A stretch of DNA of 57,326 nt from Bacteroidales bacterium. GTDB taxonomy: Bacteria; Bacteroidota; Bacteroidia; Bacteroidales; P3. The notes beneath the pieces were generated by a model. It searched no databases, was not told where the DNA came from, and worked only from the letters and a program-made list of their open reading frames with translations. Location: the NCBI GenBank assembly GCA_017501495.1, contig JAFVWV010000106.1, positions 1 to 57,326 of the forward strand, written 5' to 3'. Positions 25,869 through 34,853 of this stretch are shown here, piece after piece. Numbering within the stretch: the stretch's first letter is position 1; every line of letters starts with the position of its first letter. The translations under genes and the position numbers were made by a program.

Positions 25869-26837
25869 ATGGAACTGAAATTACCCACAAAGGACTGCAT
25901 CATAGGACTTTCGCCTATGGACGACATCACTGATATGCCTTTCCGCCAATTGTGCAAGGAGATGGGTGCAGACCTTCTCATTACAGAATTCATAGCCAGT
26001 GAAGCCCTGAACCGCGACGCAGAAAAAAGCCTGCGTAAGATGCGTTTCACTGAAGAGCAGCGCCCAATTGGCATTCAGATATTCGGCGCTAATGAAGACG
26101 AATTGTTGCAATGTATTGACGTGGTGGAACAAGCTGAACCTGATTTCATAGACATTAACTGGGGCTGTCCCGTACGCAAGGTGGCCGGCAAAGGTGCCGG
26201 CAGCGGCATACTGCAAGATATACCTAAGATGCTTAGAATTACTGCCTCTATGGTACGTCGCAGCCATTTGCCAGTCACCGTAAAAACCAGAATCGCATAC
26301 AACGCTGATTCCATGCCCATTACCGACTTTGCCGAAGCCCTGCAGGATACTGGTATTGCCGCACTAAGCATACATGGTCGCACCAAAGCCCAAATGTACA
26401 GCGGAGTTACTGACTGGAGCATGATTGGTCAAGTAAAGAACAACCCACGCATAACCATACCCATATTCGGTAATGGCGATATAACAACAGCTTCACAAGC
26501 CGCTGATAGCAAGAGACGTTACGGAATCGACGGCATACTCATCGGTCGTGGAGCCATAGGCAATCCCTGGATATTCGAACAATGCAAAAGAGTTTTTGTC
26601 GGGCTGCCTGAGAGGGAAATAACCGTAGCCGAACGCGTCGATATTTGCCGTCGCCACTTACAGGCAGCTATCGATTTCAAAGGCGAGCGTACTGCCATCT
26701 TCGAGATGCGCAAACACTACGGGTCATACTTTAAGGGACTTGCAGGATTCAAACCCTTCAGACTCGATCTTGTTGCCACCCCTACAGCCAAAGCCACCTT
26801 TGCTGTTTTAGAACGCATTTACGAACATTACTCATAA
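25869..26837 (+). CDS. dusB: tRNA-dihydrouridine synthase
   Basis: A 322-residue FMN enzyme reducing uridine to dihydrouridine in tRNA D-loops. TIM-barrel motifs: IGLSPMDDITDMPFR, the catalytic Cys in DINWGCPVRKVAGKGAG, VTVKTRIAY, SIHGRTKAQMYSG, PIFGNGDI and ILIGRGAIGNPWIF. The C-terminal helical RNA-binding domain is complete. Bacteroidota usually carry one DusB-type protein; assignment to the B subgroup is by general pattern. It lies 26 nt from the U32 gene. Confidence 0.95.
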   Translation: MELKLPTKDCIIGLSPMDDITDMPFRQLCKEMGADLLITEFIASEALNRDAEKSLRKMRFTEEQRPIGIQIFGANEDELLQCIDVVEQAEPDFIDINWGCPVRKVAGKGAGSGILQDIPKMLRITASMVRRSHLPVTVKTRIAYNADSMPITDFAEALQDTGIAALSIHGRTKAQMYSGVTDWSMIGQVKNNPRITIPIFGNGDITTASQAADSKRRYGIDGILIGRGAIGNPWIFEQCKRVFVGLPEREITVAERVDICRRHLQAAIDFKGERTAIFEMRKHYGSYFKGLAGFKPFRLDLVATPTAKATFAVLERIYEHYS

Positions 26838-26863
26838 CGGTACCAGAACATTATAACACCACT

Positions 26864-28687
26864 ATGAAAAAAATAGAGCTTTTGTCGCCTGCAAAGAATC
26901 TTGATTTCGGTCGCGAAGCAATAAACCATGGAGCCGACGCCGTATATATCGGTGCACCTGCTTTTGGTGCACGACAGGCTGCGACCAACAGCATTGGCGA
27001 TATCGACCAACTGGTACGCTATGCACATCTCTATGGATGCAGAGTCTTCGCTACCGTCAACACACTGCTATTCGACGATGAACTGGAAGTCGCTGTAAAT
27101 ATGATACGGCAACTTCACAACGTAGGCATCGATGCCCTGATACTGCAAGACCTCGGCTTGCTGGAATGCAATCTGCCACCCATCGAACTACATGCCAGTA
27201 CACAATGCCACAATGCCAGTATAGAACGGATAAAATTCATGGAATCAACAGGATTTAAACGTGTGATACTGGCTCGGGAGACCTCGCTGGAACAAATGGT
27301 CCAAATACATCAAGCCACAAATATTGAACTGGAAGCTTTCGTACACGGAGCTCTATGTGTGTGTTATAGCGGCCAATGCTACATGAGCCAATACCTCAAC
27401 GGGCGCAGTGGCAACCGAGGCAGCTGCTCGCAACCATGTCGCAGCAAATACGACCTCTATACCGACGACGGACATCTGATGATGAAGGACCGGCACCTGC
27501 TCTCTCTACGCGACCTCAACGCCTCGCAAAGTCTTGCGGCAATGATAGATGCCGGTATCAGTTCGTTTAAAATCGAAGGACGTCTGAAAGATATTGAATA
27601 CATAAAAAACGTCACCGCACACTACCGCCGCCTCCTGGACAACTTGATTGATGAACACGAACGAGCTTCATCGGGCAGGAACACCTTCTTGTTCGAACCA
27701 GATGTGGAAAAGACATTCAACCGAGGATATACCGACTATTTCCTCCACGGGCGACATAAGATGGCGTCGTTTGACACGCAGAAGTCGATAGGCAAGCGCG
27801 TCGGCGAGGTTACGGCTGTAGGGAGCAGAACAATAAGTGTAAGCGGCAACGAGCCCTTCTTCAATGGCGACGGCCTATGCTTCACCGACAGTGATGGCAG
27901 AGTACATGGATTCCTTGTGAACGACGTGAACGGCCGTGTCCTGAGACCAAACACGATGCCAAAAATAGAGGTTGGCACCACCCTTTGGCGTAACAACGAC
28001 ATTCAAATGGAGCGTATACTGAAAGGAAATACCGCCATACGAAAAATAGGAGTAAGCATGCTCTTCTACGCCACACAGCAGGGATTCACACTCGAAATGA
28101 CAGACGAAGACGGTATCAAAGCCGCACAACACATAGAGGTCGACCATACCGCAGCCGAAAACACATCAAAAAGCACAAGCCTAATAACAAAACAGTTGTC
28201 GAAACTGGGCAACACTCCATACAGCACATTAGAGATAATCGATGCCACCCAGGGGCAATATTTCATACCATCGCTGATGCTCAACCAGCTGAGGCGTGAT
28301 GCCGTGGAGCAACTCTCAAATAACAGAATCGAACACTTCAAGCCTGCAGACACACACCTGCAGCCGAACGACGTCCCCTACCCTGCCGAACGACTCGACT
28401 ACCGCGCCAACGTGGTGAACAACAAAAGCGAGGCATTCTATAAGCGACATGGAATAAAAGAGATAGAGCGCGGAGTAGAACAGACCGGCGACTATGACGG
28501 CAAGGCTTTGATGACAACCAAATACTGTCTTCGCTACGAACTTGGATGCTGCCTGAAGGGCAAAAGCGCAGGAAAGCCCAAGCTGGACATAAAGCCCTCT
28601 GACACATTGATATTGCGCAATAACGAGCGGCGTTTCAGGCTCGAATTCGACTGTGGCAATTGCCTGATGAAGATTTTTAAATGCTGA
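26864..28687 (+). CDS. U32-family protein (RlhA/YegQ-type)
   Basis: A 607-residue protein with the U32 core: IELLSPAKNLDFGREAINHGADAVYIG, then ELHASTQCHN, EAFVHGALCVCYSGQCYMSQY, GNRGSCSQPCRSKY and FKIEGRLKDIEYI. Cysteines in these blocks, plus GNCLMKIF at the very end, form the probable iron-sulfur site. Characterised long U32 members act in RNA hydroxylation (RlhA on 23S rRNA) rather than proteolysis, so an RNA-modification role is likely and fits the neighbouring dusB. Its 3' end overlaps the convergent MntP-like gene by 11 nt. Confidence 0.9.
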   Translation: MKKIELLSPAKNLDFGREAINHGADAVYIGAPAFGARQAATNSIGDIDQLVRYAHLYGCRVFATVNTLLFDDELEVAVNMIRQLHNVGIDALILQDLGLLECNLPPIELHASTQCHNASIERIKFMESTGFKRVILARETSLEQMVQIHQATNIELEAFVHGALCVCYSGQCYMSQYLNGRSGNRGSCSQPCRSKYDLYTDDGHLMMKDRHLLSLRDLNASQSLAAMIDAGISSFKIEGRLKDIEYIKNVTAHYRRLLDNLIDEHERASSGRNTFLFEPDVEKTFNRGYTDYFLHGRHKMASFDTQKSIGKRVGEVTAVGSRTISVSGNEPFFNGDGLCFTDSDGRVHGFLVNDVNGRVLRPNTMPKIEVGTTLWRNNDIQMERILKGNTAIRKIGVSMLFYATQQGFTLEMTDEDGIKAAQHIEVDHTAAENTSKSTSLITKQLSKLGNTPYSTLEIIDATQGQYFIPSLMLNQLRRDAVEQLSNNRIEHFKPADTHLQPNDVPYPAERLDYRANVVNNKSEAFYKRHGIKEIERGVEQTGDYDGKALMTTKYCLRYELGCCLKGKSAGKPKLDIKPSDTLILRNNERRFRLEFDCGNCLMKIFKC

Positions 28688-29252
28688 ACAAAGCAGCAAC
28701 AGCGACACCGAGTATCATCAACATCGCAACAAAAGCCCACCGACGCTGACGTACCGGCACCAGCTGCCTACCGAACATAACGCCGAGAAAACCCAGCAAA
28801 GTACATAGAATCAGCATCGGCCAAATGCATCTTCCAGCGTGAAACACACTATCGGCATAGCCTATGCCTATGCCTATGAGAAAAACGTTGATACCTGTAG
28901 CAAAAGCCATCAGCATCACCCTGCCGAAACCTGCAAGGCTGAAAACCGTAAGCCGCGGTTCGCGCCGCAGGTATGGAAACACACCACGCACACTGACAAA
29001 CAACGCCAAAGCGAAGAATATCCAATTATTGGCACTCTGGAAGGCCGCCGGATCACCGGCCAACTCGAAGCGGAGCGCGCTGCCCAGCCATGCACCAAAC
29101 CACAGGAAAAAGGCATGGACGAAAGCAACTCCAAACGACATCAACAGACCTAAACTGAGACGCACTTTAGAGGCTTCAACACAGCGGCGGAAAAGCAGCA
29201 TATTCATAATGCCGAAAGCCAATGCGATGACAATATAAGACACTATAGACAT
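28677..29252 (-). CDS. MntP-like membrane protein with altered key residues
   Basis: A 191-residue protein with six hydrophobic helices and the twofold layout of the manganese exporter MntP (DUF204). In MntP the first and fourth helices carry MDAF and SIDA motifs whose Asp residues are needed for transport. Here the matching positions read MNML and GINV, so both Asp are Asn. Either this is a non-manganese relative or the family call is wrong. The start MSIVSYIVIA overlaps the rsmA 3' end by 10 nt. Confidence 0.65.
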   Translation of the reverse strand: MSIVSYIVIALAFGIMNMLLFRRCVEASKVRLSLGLLMSFGVAFVHAFFLWFGAWLGSALRFELAGDPAAFQSANNWIFFALALFVSVRGVFPYLRREPRLTVFSLAGFGRVMLMAFATGINVFLIGIGIGYADSVFHAGRCIWPMLILCTLLGFLGVMFGRQLVPVRQRRWAFVAMLMILGVAVAALFSI

Positions 29253-30010
29253 GATTCTATGACTTTTGTGAGGTTGATAAAATCGGCCGTGGAGAGCTGC
29301 TCGGCACGTTTGGCAAGGACTTCGACGGACACGCTTTCGACAGGTAGCGATGCGGAACGCAAGGCATTGCGCAAGGTCTTGCGGCGCTGATTGAAGCCAG
29401 CCTTCACCACACGGACGAACAATGCTTCGTCGCACGATAGCGTCTGCACCCCGTTGCGACGCAAGCGGATAACGGCCGACTTGACCTTGGGCGGAGGATT
29501 GAAGACGTTCTCGTGTACGGTGAAGAGATATTCAATATCGTAAAAGGCCGAGAGCAATACCGAAAGGATGCCGTATGTCTTGCTGCCTGGACCTGCCGCC
29601 ACGCGCTCTGCCACCTCTTTCTGGAACATGCCAACCACCTCGGTGACACTCTGCCGACAGTCGAAAACACGGAACAATATCTGCGACGAAATATTGTACG
29701 GGAAGTTGCCGATGATAGCAAAACTCTCATGGAACAAAGCACTTAGGTCAAACCGAAGGAAGTCACCCTCTATGACATGCAGCGAGGGATAGTGATCATG
29801 AAGGTAGGCAACACTTTCGCGATCGATTTCTATCACATGGAAATCGGTATCAGCCCTGTCGATCAAGAACTTGGTAAGCACACCCATACCGGGGCCGATC
29901 TCGATAACACTGTGCGACTCCGGCGAAAGGCTGTCGACAATGCGGCGTGCAATACCGTCATCTGTGAGGAAATGCTGGCCGAGAAATTTCTTTGCTTTTA
30001 CTTCAGTCAT
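29243..30010 (-). CDS. rsmA: 16S rRNA dimethyltransferase RsmA (KsgA)
   Basis: A 255-residue enzyme that dimethylates A1518 and A1519 near the 3' end of 16S rRNA. SAM site VIEIGPGMGVLTKFL, acidic loop VIEIDRE, catalytic NFPYNISSQ, and a C-terminal helical domain with FNQRRKTLRNAL. QHFL at the N-terminus (FLGQHFLTDDG) is the family's opening. Start and the TPR gene stop overlap by 4 nt. Confidence 0.96.
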   Translation of the reverse strand: MTEVKAKKFLGQHFLTDDGIARRIVDSLSPESHSVIEIGPGMGVLTKFLIDRADTDFHVIEIDRESVAYLHDHYPSLHVIEGDFLRFDLSALFHESFAIIGNFPYNISSQILFRVFDCRQSVTEVVGMFQKEVAERVAAGPGSKTYGILSVLLSAFYDIEYLFTVHENVFNPPPKVKSAVIRLRRNGVQTLSCDEALFVRVVKAGFNQRRKTLRNALRSASLPVESVSVEVLAKRAEQLSTADFINLTKVIESCL

Positions 30011-31818
30011 TTTACTTTCAGTGCATTATAACGTTTGCGGGCTTTGTCGACATAAAGGCTTGCGGGGTAGTCTATAAGTATGCGTTCATAGCATTGGAGA
30101 GCGACGTCGGGGTTGCCGAGCTGCTGCTCGTTGAGCTCGGCGCGGAGCATCAAAGCATCGTCGGCAGTGATGTCGTAGGGGTAAAACTCGACAAGGCGCT
30201 GCAGCAGACTGTCGGCGTCGGCATAGCGAGCCTGCTTCATCCTTATTTGGGCTTTGCGCATTAGCACCTCGTCGAAAATCGGGTGGGAAAGCGAACTACG
30301 CTGCACCGCGTCGAAGCCGTCCCATGCCGAATCAAGCATGTTGCGGTAGAGCAGCAGGTCGGCATCGGCGAAGAGTTCGAGGGTGCCGTAGGTGCTGTCG
30401 TCTTCCATATTGTCGGATATCAGGAGCGAAAGCTCCATGGCATCGTTGGCTATAAGCTTGCTGGTCGACGCGCGCAGCACCTTTAGCTGCGAGTTGGCCC
30501 ACTGGAAGTCATGGTTATAGTAAGAGAGTTTTGCGTTCTTGAATTTTGCGCGCGCGCCGAGTATGTCTTCCTTGTTGGCTTTCTCGACCTGCATGTAGAG
30601 CAGCGAGGCGTCCCACACTTCGCCGGCGAAAAGCAACAGATCGGCCAGCTCAAGCTTCACCTCGTCGCGGAGAGCCGGCTTCAAGCGGGGCAGCTCAAGC
30701 ACATCGTCGAGCATACTGACGGCTGCCTGTGCATCGCCTCCATGATATGCCATAAGCGCGGCATAATGGCGCATGAGCGGAATGGTACGTTCGTTTTTGC
30801 CCAGTTCTGCAAAAGCCTGCTCATAGCGCTGCTTGAGGGCGGCAAGGTCGGACGGCGCTACCTTGTAGTTGTGGTTGATGCGCGCAAAAGCCACCTCCAA
30901 CTCGCCCACACGGCTCTCAAAATAGTACGGGTTGTCCTGACCTTTGCGCTGAACGTAGGCATATCCCTCGGCAGCAACGTCGAGGTCGCCGTTGCTCTGC
31001 GCTATGCGCGCCACACGCACCACCGGTTCGGCATTCATGTCGGCAAAGCGCGCGTCTACGGCTTCGGCCTGCTCCAATGCGAAGCGGAAGTCGCTCTGCT
31101 GGAGCGAGAACCATATCATCATCTCCAGATAGTTCTTGTTCTCCGGGTGCTCTTGCACACGGCTAACCAAAGCTGCACGCACACCGGAAGCCAGACGTCC
31201 GTCAGGAGCCTCCTGCAGCGCATGTTGCATCGAAATCTGTATGCTTTTCATCATACCCGGCTGCTTGTCAAGCAGGTCGAAGTACTCCTGTGTCATGGAC
31301 TCATAGTCGCCAGCCTGCTGGTAGACGGCCACCAGCTCCTGGAAGTAGAGCTGACGATTGCGGGTCTTTTCGCGTGCGGCAAGATAGGTGCGGGCCGCAT
31401 AGTCGGCACGGCCGGCCGAGAGGAAAGCCTGGGCCAGCTCGGGAACAGGTTGCAGATTTGAACTGACAGCCCCAATGGCACGATCGTAGCACTTGAGGGC
31501 TTTTTTCTCTTGCTTCTGACGCTCATAGATGCCACCCTCGTCGACCAAAAGGTAGAGGTCTTTGGGATTGGCCTTGATGCGCCGCTCCACCAGTCGCTGT
31601 GCATCGCGATACTGCCCAAGTTCGAGATAGGAGCGCAGCAGGCGCTGATAGTAATACTTGATTGTCGAACGTTGATAGAGGCCCTCGTATATCTGGGCAG
31701 CCTGCTCGTACTCGGCACGGTCGAAGTAATAGGCAGCCAACTGCTCGTCGCTTTGCTGGGCGGCAACAGTCAGCGTCATGGCCATACAACATACTATCAG
31801 CAGTATACACTTACGCAT
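30007..31818 (-). CDS. Secreted tetratricopeptide-repeat protein
   Basis: A 603-residue exported protein. The start MRKCILLIVCC gives a signal peptide ending near TVAAQ. Helical TPR-like repeats run over most of the length (YFDRAEYEQAAQIYEGLY, KYYYQRLLRSYLELGQY, ALKCYDRAIGA, DVALQCYERILIDYPASL). The C-terminal pair looks like YbgF/CpoB-type periplasmic repeats. No enzymatic motif is seen; it is probably a protein-binding scaffold in the envelope. First gene of TPR-rsmA-MntP-like. Confidence 0.85.
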   Translation of the reverse strand: MRKCILLIVCCMAMTLTVAAQQSDEQLAAYYFDRAEYEQAAQIYEGLYQRSTIKYYYQRLLRSYLELGQYRDAQRLVERRIKANPKDLYLLVDEGGIYERQKQEKKALKCYDRAIGAVSSNLQPVPELAQAFLSAGRADYAARTYLAAREKTRNRQLYFQELVAVYQQAGDYESMTQEYFDLLDKQPGMMKSIQISMQHALQEAPDGRLASGVRAALVSRVQEHPENKNYLEMMIWFSLQQSDFRFALEQAEAVDARFADMNAEPVVRVARIAQSNGDLDVAAEGYAYVQRKGQDNPYYFESRVGELEVAFARINHNYKVAPSDLAALKQRYEQAFAELGKNERTIPLMRHYAALMAYHGGDAQAAVSMLDDVLELPRLKPALRDEVKLELADLLLFAGEVWDASLLYMQVEKANKEDILGARAKFKNAKLSYYNHDFQWANSQLKVLRASTSKLIANDAMELSLLISDNMEDDSTYGTLELFADADLLLYRNMLDSAWDGFDAVQRSSLSHPIFDEVLMRKAQIRMKQARYADADSLLQRLVEFYPYDITADDALMLRAELNEQQLGNPDVALQCYERILIDYPASLYVDKARKRYNALKVK

Positions 31819-31868
31819 CGGTACAAAAAAACCGGACTTTTGCATCCGGTTTCTCATTCATTCATTTT

Positions 31869-31944
31869 TGGTGACCCAGCTGGGGCTCGAACCCAGGACC
31901 CCAACATTAAAAGTGTTGTGCTCTACCTGCTGAGCTACTGAGTC
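31869..31944 (-). tRNA. tRNA-Lys (anticodon TTT)
   Basis: On the minus strand: acceptor GACTCAG pairs with CTGGGTC, D arm GCTC...GAGC, anticodon stem CAACA/TGTTG around loop CTTTTAA, T arm with TTCGAGC, and a genomically encoded CCA. The 76-nt cloverleaf is complete. A promoter with both boxes lies just upstream. Confidence 0.97.
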
Positions 31945-31984
31945 ATCGTTTTCTCTGATGCCTCGCGGCCTCAAAATCGAGGTG

Positions 31985-31992
31985 CAAAAGTA
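31985..31992 (-). promoter_or_regulatory. Bacteroidota promoter of tRNA-Lys
   Basis: The minus strand reads TACTTTTG with TTTG (32015-32012) 19 nt upstream, the best-spaced promoter in the window. It lies 41 nt before the mature 5' end. Confidence 0.7.
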
Positions 31993-32184
31993 CAACTTTT
32001 TCGCAAATTGGCAAAATATTTTTTGTCGAAGCCGCAATAAAATAACATCATCTCGCACGTTGTCAGACTAATACATACATCCGATTTTTTGCAGACAATG
32101 CACTTTCCGGCGCCATAAAAAGGCCTCGGACCATATTTATTTTGCCATTTTCGACCTACGAGGCAATGCTCCTCACAGCACACA

Positions 32185-33003
32185 TCATATAAAACCGGGA
32201 CTGCCGTCGCGGCAGGACCCTGCAGTGTCAAGGTCGGTCCGCAAAGACGGGCCTTCATCATCGACATGCGCCGCATCCTGCACACCACCGTTGTTCGACG
32301 CCGCAATATCGACGAATTCCTGCCAGTTGGCATCGGCTTTGTGGTAGCGCGAACGGTCTTCGAAATGGTTTACGCGACCCTCGCCGATATAGGTGCTCCC
32401 CGATGCGCGTCCTGCACGGTCGACCACAAAGCCATAGAGATGCACCACCACGCCGCTCCACTCAGCCGGAAGGCTGATACTCACACGCTTGCAGCGCCGC
32501 TCGACCGGAGCCGAAAGCAGACCGTCGGCCAACACAGGCGCATAGACATATAGGTAGACAAGGTCGTCGCCCGAAGCGCGGCCCAACAGACTGTTTTTCT
32601 CAAAGTCGACACTTACCACCTCGCCAGCCTCAAACCGCGGCTCGCGGAAGTAGACATCGGCCGCGTGGCCCTCTGCCAAACGAAGCCGAGCATAGTCGAT
32701 GTCAACGCTGTCGCCCACGCGGCGGAAATGACGCTTATTGTTGAGAATAAAATAATTGCCCTCGGTCATTCCAGCCTGGTCGGCCTGCTGGCGCAACCCC
32801 AGACGCAGAGCCTCCTTGGCGCGCGAGGCAAAACGTACCATGCTGACAAACCAGTCGCGCTGCTGCTGCTGGCTCTCGGTGTTAGGGTAATTGAAATGCT
32901 GCGGCAAGCTGCGCAGGCATGCCCGATGCTTCCACATATAGCCCACCACCGACCCTACACGTCCGCTCAGCGGCCCACCGATTCCTTGTGATATCTTTGC
33001 CAT
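32185..33003 (-). CDS. DUF6266-family protein
   Basis: A 272-residue soluble protein. The opening MAKISQGIGGPLSGRVGSVV, then GYMWKHRACLRSLP and a Gln-rich TESQQQQRDWF segment, is the DUF6266 pattern as I know it (usually MGKIxQGIxGGFSGKVG). The rest consists of beta strands with CKRVSISLPAEWSGVVVHLYGFV. Members are common in Bacteroidales, often several per genome, with no known function; the compact beta-rich form recalls phage structural proteins. It lies downstream of copy B of the GTAC dyad (400 bp away) and upstream of tRNA-Lys. Confidence 0.82.
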   Translation of the reverse strand: MAKISQGIGGPLSGRVGSVVGYMWKHRACLRSLPQHFNYPNTESQQQQRDWFVSMVRFASRAKEALRLGLRQQADQAGMTEGNYFILNNKRHFRRVGDSVDIDYARLRLAEGHAADVYFREPRFEAGEVVSVDFEKNSLLGRASGDDLVYLYVYAPVLADGLLSAPVERRCKRVSISLPAEWSGVVVHLYGFVVDRAGRASGSTYIGEGRVNHFEDRSRYHKADANWQEFVDIAASNNGGVQDAAHVDDEGPSLRTDLDTAGSCRDGSPGFI

Positions 33004-33402
33004 AATCAGGTCTTTTTTTTGTAACATGATAACGGTTCCCGGGCAATATTATTGTGCACATAGGGAAAAAATATAAAAGTATGAAAGAAGAATTATAGAA
33101 GAAGCTACAGGACTGAAATAACACACGCCCAATACCTTGTCTGCAGCACCAACCAACTTGTTTTTATCTTTTCATTCAAAAATAATTCGCATTTTTTTCC
33201 ACGGCATGGATGCCCCGGGACGCGACACGAACTGCCGGAACACATATCCACGAAAATTCAACTTTCACTTATGGCAATACGTATACACCAAAAAGCAATT
33301 CTCGGCACAATGGTGAAAGTTGCAACCCCAATCCGCGAGGGGTCATTTTATAGTTCACTGTATATTAATACCTTACCCCAACCATAGATGGCACCTCTTG
33401 CC
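33004..33402. other. Gene-free stretch upstream of the DUF6266 gene
   Basis: No coding signal is seen. AT-rich, with one distant 10-bp inverted repeat CAACTTTCAC (33259-33268) and GTGAAAGTTG (33313-33322). No TAnnTTTG box was found close to the DUF6266 start. Confidence 0.5.
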
Positions 33403-33497
33403 TCGTTGTACGCTATATGTACGCTACTTGTACAGTACTTGTACGTTTATAAAGCGTACAAGTACTGTACATATACTGTACAAGTACTGTACAACGG
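33403..33497. repeat. GTAC-phased 95-bp dyad element, copy B
   Basis: Same architecture as copy A in inverse orientation. GTAC tetramers at 33408, 33419, 33430, 33441 and 33456, 33467, 33478, 33489 form two arms of exact 11-bp steps around GTTTATAAAGC. Extra GTACs are at 33435, 33462 and 33484. The dyad centre is at about 33450. Against the reverse complement of copy A there are 3 mismatches in 95 and no indels. Both copies also have GGCACCT or TGCACCT just outside the CGTTGTAC end. Confidence 0.95.
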
Positions 33498-33739
33498 GCG
33501 AAGAGGACCCCTGCCAGACCGTCGCCATACGGCCACCGGATTTTGCTGTACAAAAGTTAAAGTTTGTTAAAAACGCACACCCTGTGTCACAAAACGGGGT
33601 AGAAAAACGTCTTTATATAGTATGAAAAGAAAATGCACAGAGCCCTCCCGCCCATGAAAAACAGCTAAACGCTCCGGTGGCATCAAACGGACATAATCAC
33701 ACACGGCCGCCGCCGCACGAGCCAGATTTAGGAAGAAAA

Positions 33740-34327
33740 AACAGGTAGTTACTATATCGACCGGCAATGGCCTGACTTGAAAGATTACGCCTACAGAGCA
33801 TTAGAGGGCACCGAGAACGGCGCTGAGAGCTGGGCACTCCTGTTCACCACTGAATATACCTTAACCGTGTACAAAATAGCAGTCGGCATGATATCATAAG
33901 AGCAGTTGAATGACTAACAACGCCGATCAACCTGCGGATAGTGCAGTGGAAGTCGCGCACCCATTATTTAGATGGTTCGTGGCGCTCATATGACGAAGAA
34001 ATCGGGTTCTGGTACCTTTTCCCGATAATAGAGCCCAATCCCGACACGTCAACTACAGACACTACGCATGCCGGCATCGGACGCCTGACGCCCGTGGAGC
34101 GCAACACCGTGGTTTCGCCCAACCCGGCCACAGGGACGGTGCGAGTGGCGTCAGGCTTCGGCTTGCAGCACATCGAGGTCTACGACGATGCCGGGCGCCG
34201 CGTCTACGACGCAGAGGCCTCAGGCATGCAGGCGCATATCGACGTCGGCTCGTGGCCCCGTGGCGCCTACACCGTCCACGTACGCACCGCCGTCGGCACC
34301 GCCATAAAGAAGTTGCTCGTGCAGTGA
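33740..34327 (+). pseudogene. Decayed T9SS-sorted surface protein
   Basis: An open stretch at 33941-34327 encodes VQWKSRTHYLDGSWRSYDEE, a linker rich in Asp/Thr, and a complete type A T9SS sorting domain. The domain runs from TVVSPNPATGTVRVASGFGL through IEVYDDAGRRVY to GAYTVHVRTAVG and ends IKKLLVQ. There is no signal peptide and no plausible start. Upstream (about 33740-33900) short frames resemble parts of the same kind of protein but are broken by stops. A functional gene would need an export signal, so this is read as a remnant; a programmed frameshift is unlikely. Confidence 0.7.
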
Positions 34328-34373
34328 ACTCCAGGCAAAAAATATTTTTCCCGGCATTATAAAATAAAAGTTG

Positions 34374-34381
34374 TATATTTG
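34374..34381 (+). promoter_or_regulatory. Bacteroidota -7 box before the 34440 gene
   Basis: TATATTTG, an exact TAnnTTTG match, 59 nt before the start codon. Transcription would begin inside the left arm of the hairpin at 34381-34413. Confidence 0.55.
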
Positions 34382-34413
34382 CCCTGATGAATACACACAG
34401 TATTCATCAGGGC
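34381..34413. repeat. Perfect 13-bp hairpin at the promoter
   Basis: GCCCTGATGAATA (34381-34393) and TATTCATCAGGGC (34401-34413) pair perfectly around a 7-nt loop. It begins at the last base of the -7 box. It has no T tract on the plus strand, so it looks more like an operator or 5'-leader structure than a terminator. Confidence 0.8.
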
Positions 34414-34439
34414 AAAATCATTTAATATCACTGAAAATC

Positions 34440-34853
34440 ATGGAAATGGAAATAAAAATCAGACAAGGACTCGGCGAGCTGAAATTCAACATGCCGGTAG
34501 AAGAAGCTGTAGCTCTGCTCGGCACCGCCAACGAAGTTGAGAACATCGACAATGCCGCCGACGAAACAACAACCGTGCTGCGCTACACAGACATGGGATT
34601 GACACTCTTCTTCGAAGGCGAGAACCCCACGCTGGCATGCATCGATGTGGCCAACGAAGACTGCACACTGCTGGGCGAAGATGTCTTCGACCTCGACGAA
34701 CGGCAACTGGTGCAACTTATGGTCAAAAACAACTACACAGAGCAAGATGTTGACGAAGAAGACTGGGGCGAACGACGCGTCAGCTTCCCAGAGGGCAACA
34801 TCGACTTCTATTACGACGAGGGCGAACTGGTGTCAATAATCCTCGGAGCATGA
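34440..34853 (+). CDS. Small acidic protein, unknown function
   Basis: A 137-residue strongly acidic soluble protein starting MEMEIKIRQGLGELKFNM. The N-terminal half has the pattern of a short alpha/beta module (MPVEEAVALLGTANEVE, then TVLRYTDMGLTLFFEG). The C-terminal half, with EQDVDEEDWGERRVSFPEGN, looks like a second related unit. No family recognised. Its stop overlaps the WbqC-type gene start by 4 nt, so the two are translationally coupled. Confidence 0.8.
   Translation: MEMEIKIRQGLGELKFNMPVEEAVALLGTANEVENIDNAADETTTVLRYTDMGLTLFFEGENPTLACIDVANEDCTLLGEDVFDLDERQLVQLMVKNNYTEQDVDEEDWGERRVSFPEGNIDFYYDEGELVSIILGA

Noticed and set aside
32123..32164. A GCCTCG / CGAGGC hairpin as terminator of the DUF6266 gene
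   Set aside because: The stem is only 6 bp with a ~30-nt loop and no T tract, so it is not convincing.
18662..33497. The GTAC repeats as a CRISPR array
   Set aside because: The repeated unit is only 4 bp with 1-11 bp spacers that are not unique, the whole is a palindrome, and no cas genes are present.
33320..33625. Possible coding of the GTAC dyad (similar peptides read from both copies)
   Set aside because: The peptide similarity merely reflects DNA identity of a palindromic repeat. The frames have no start context, and flanking sequence shows no coding similarity.
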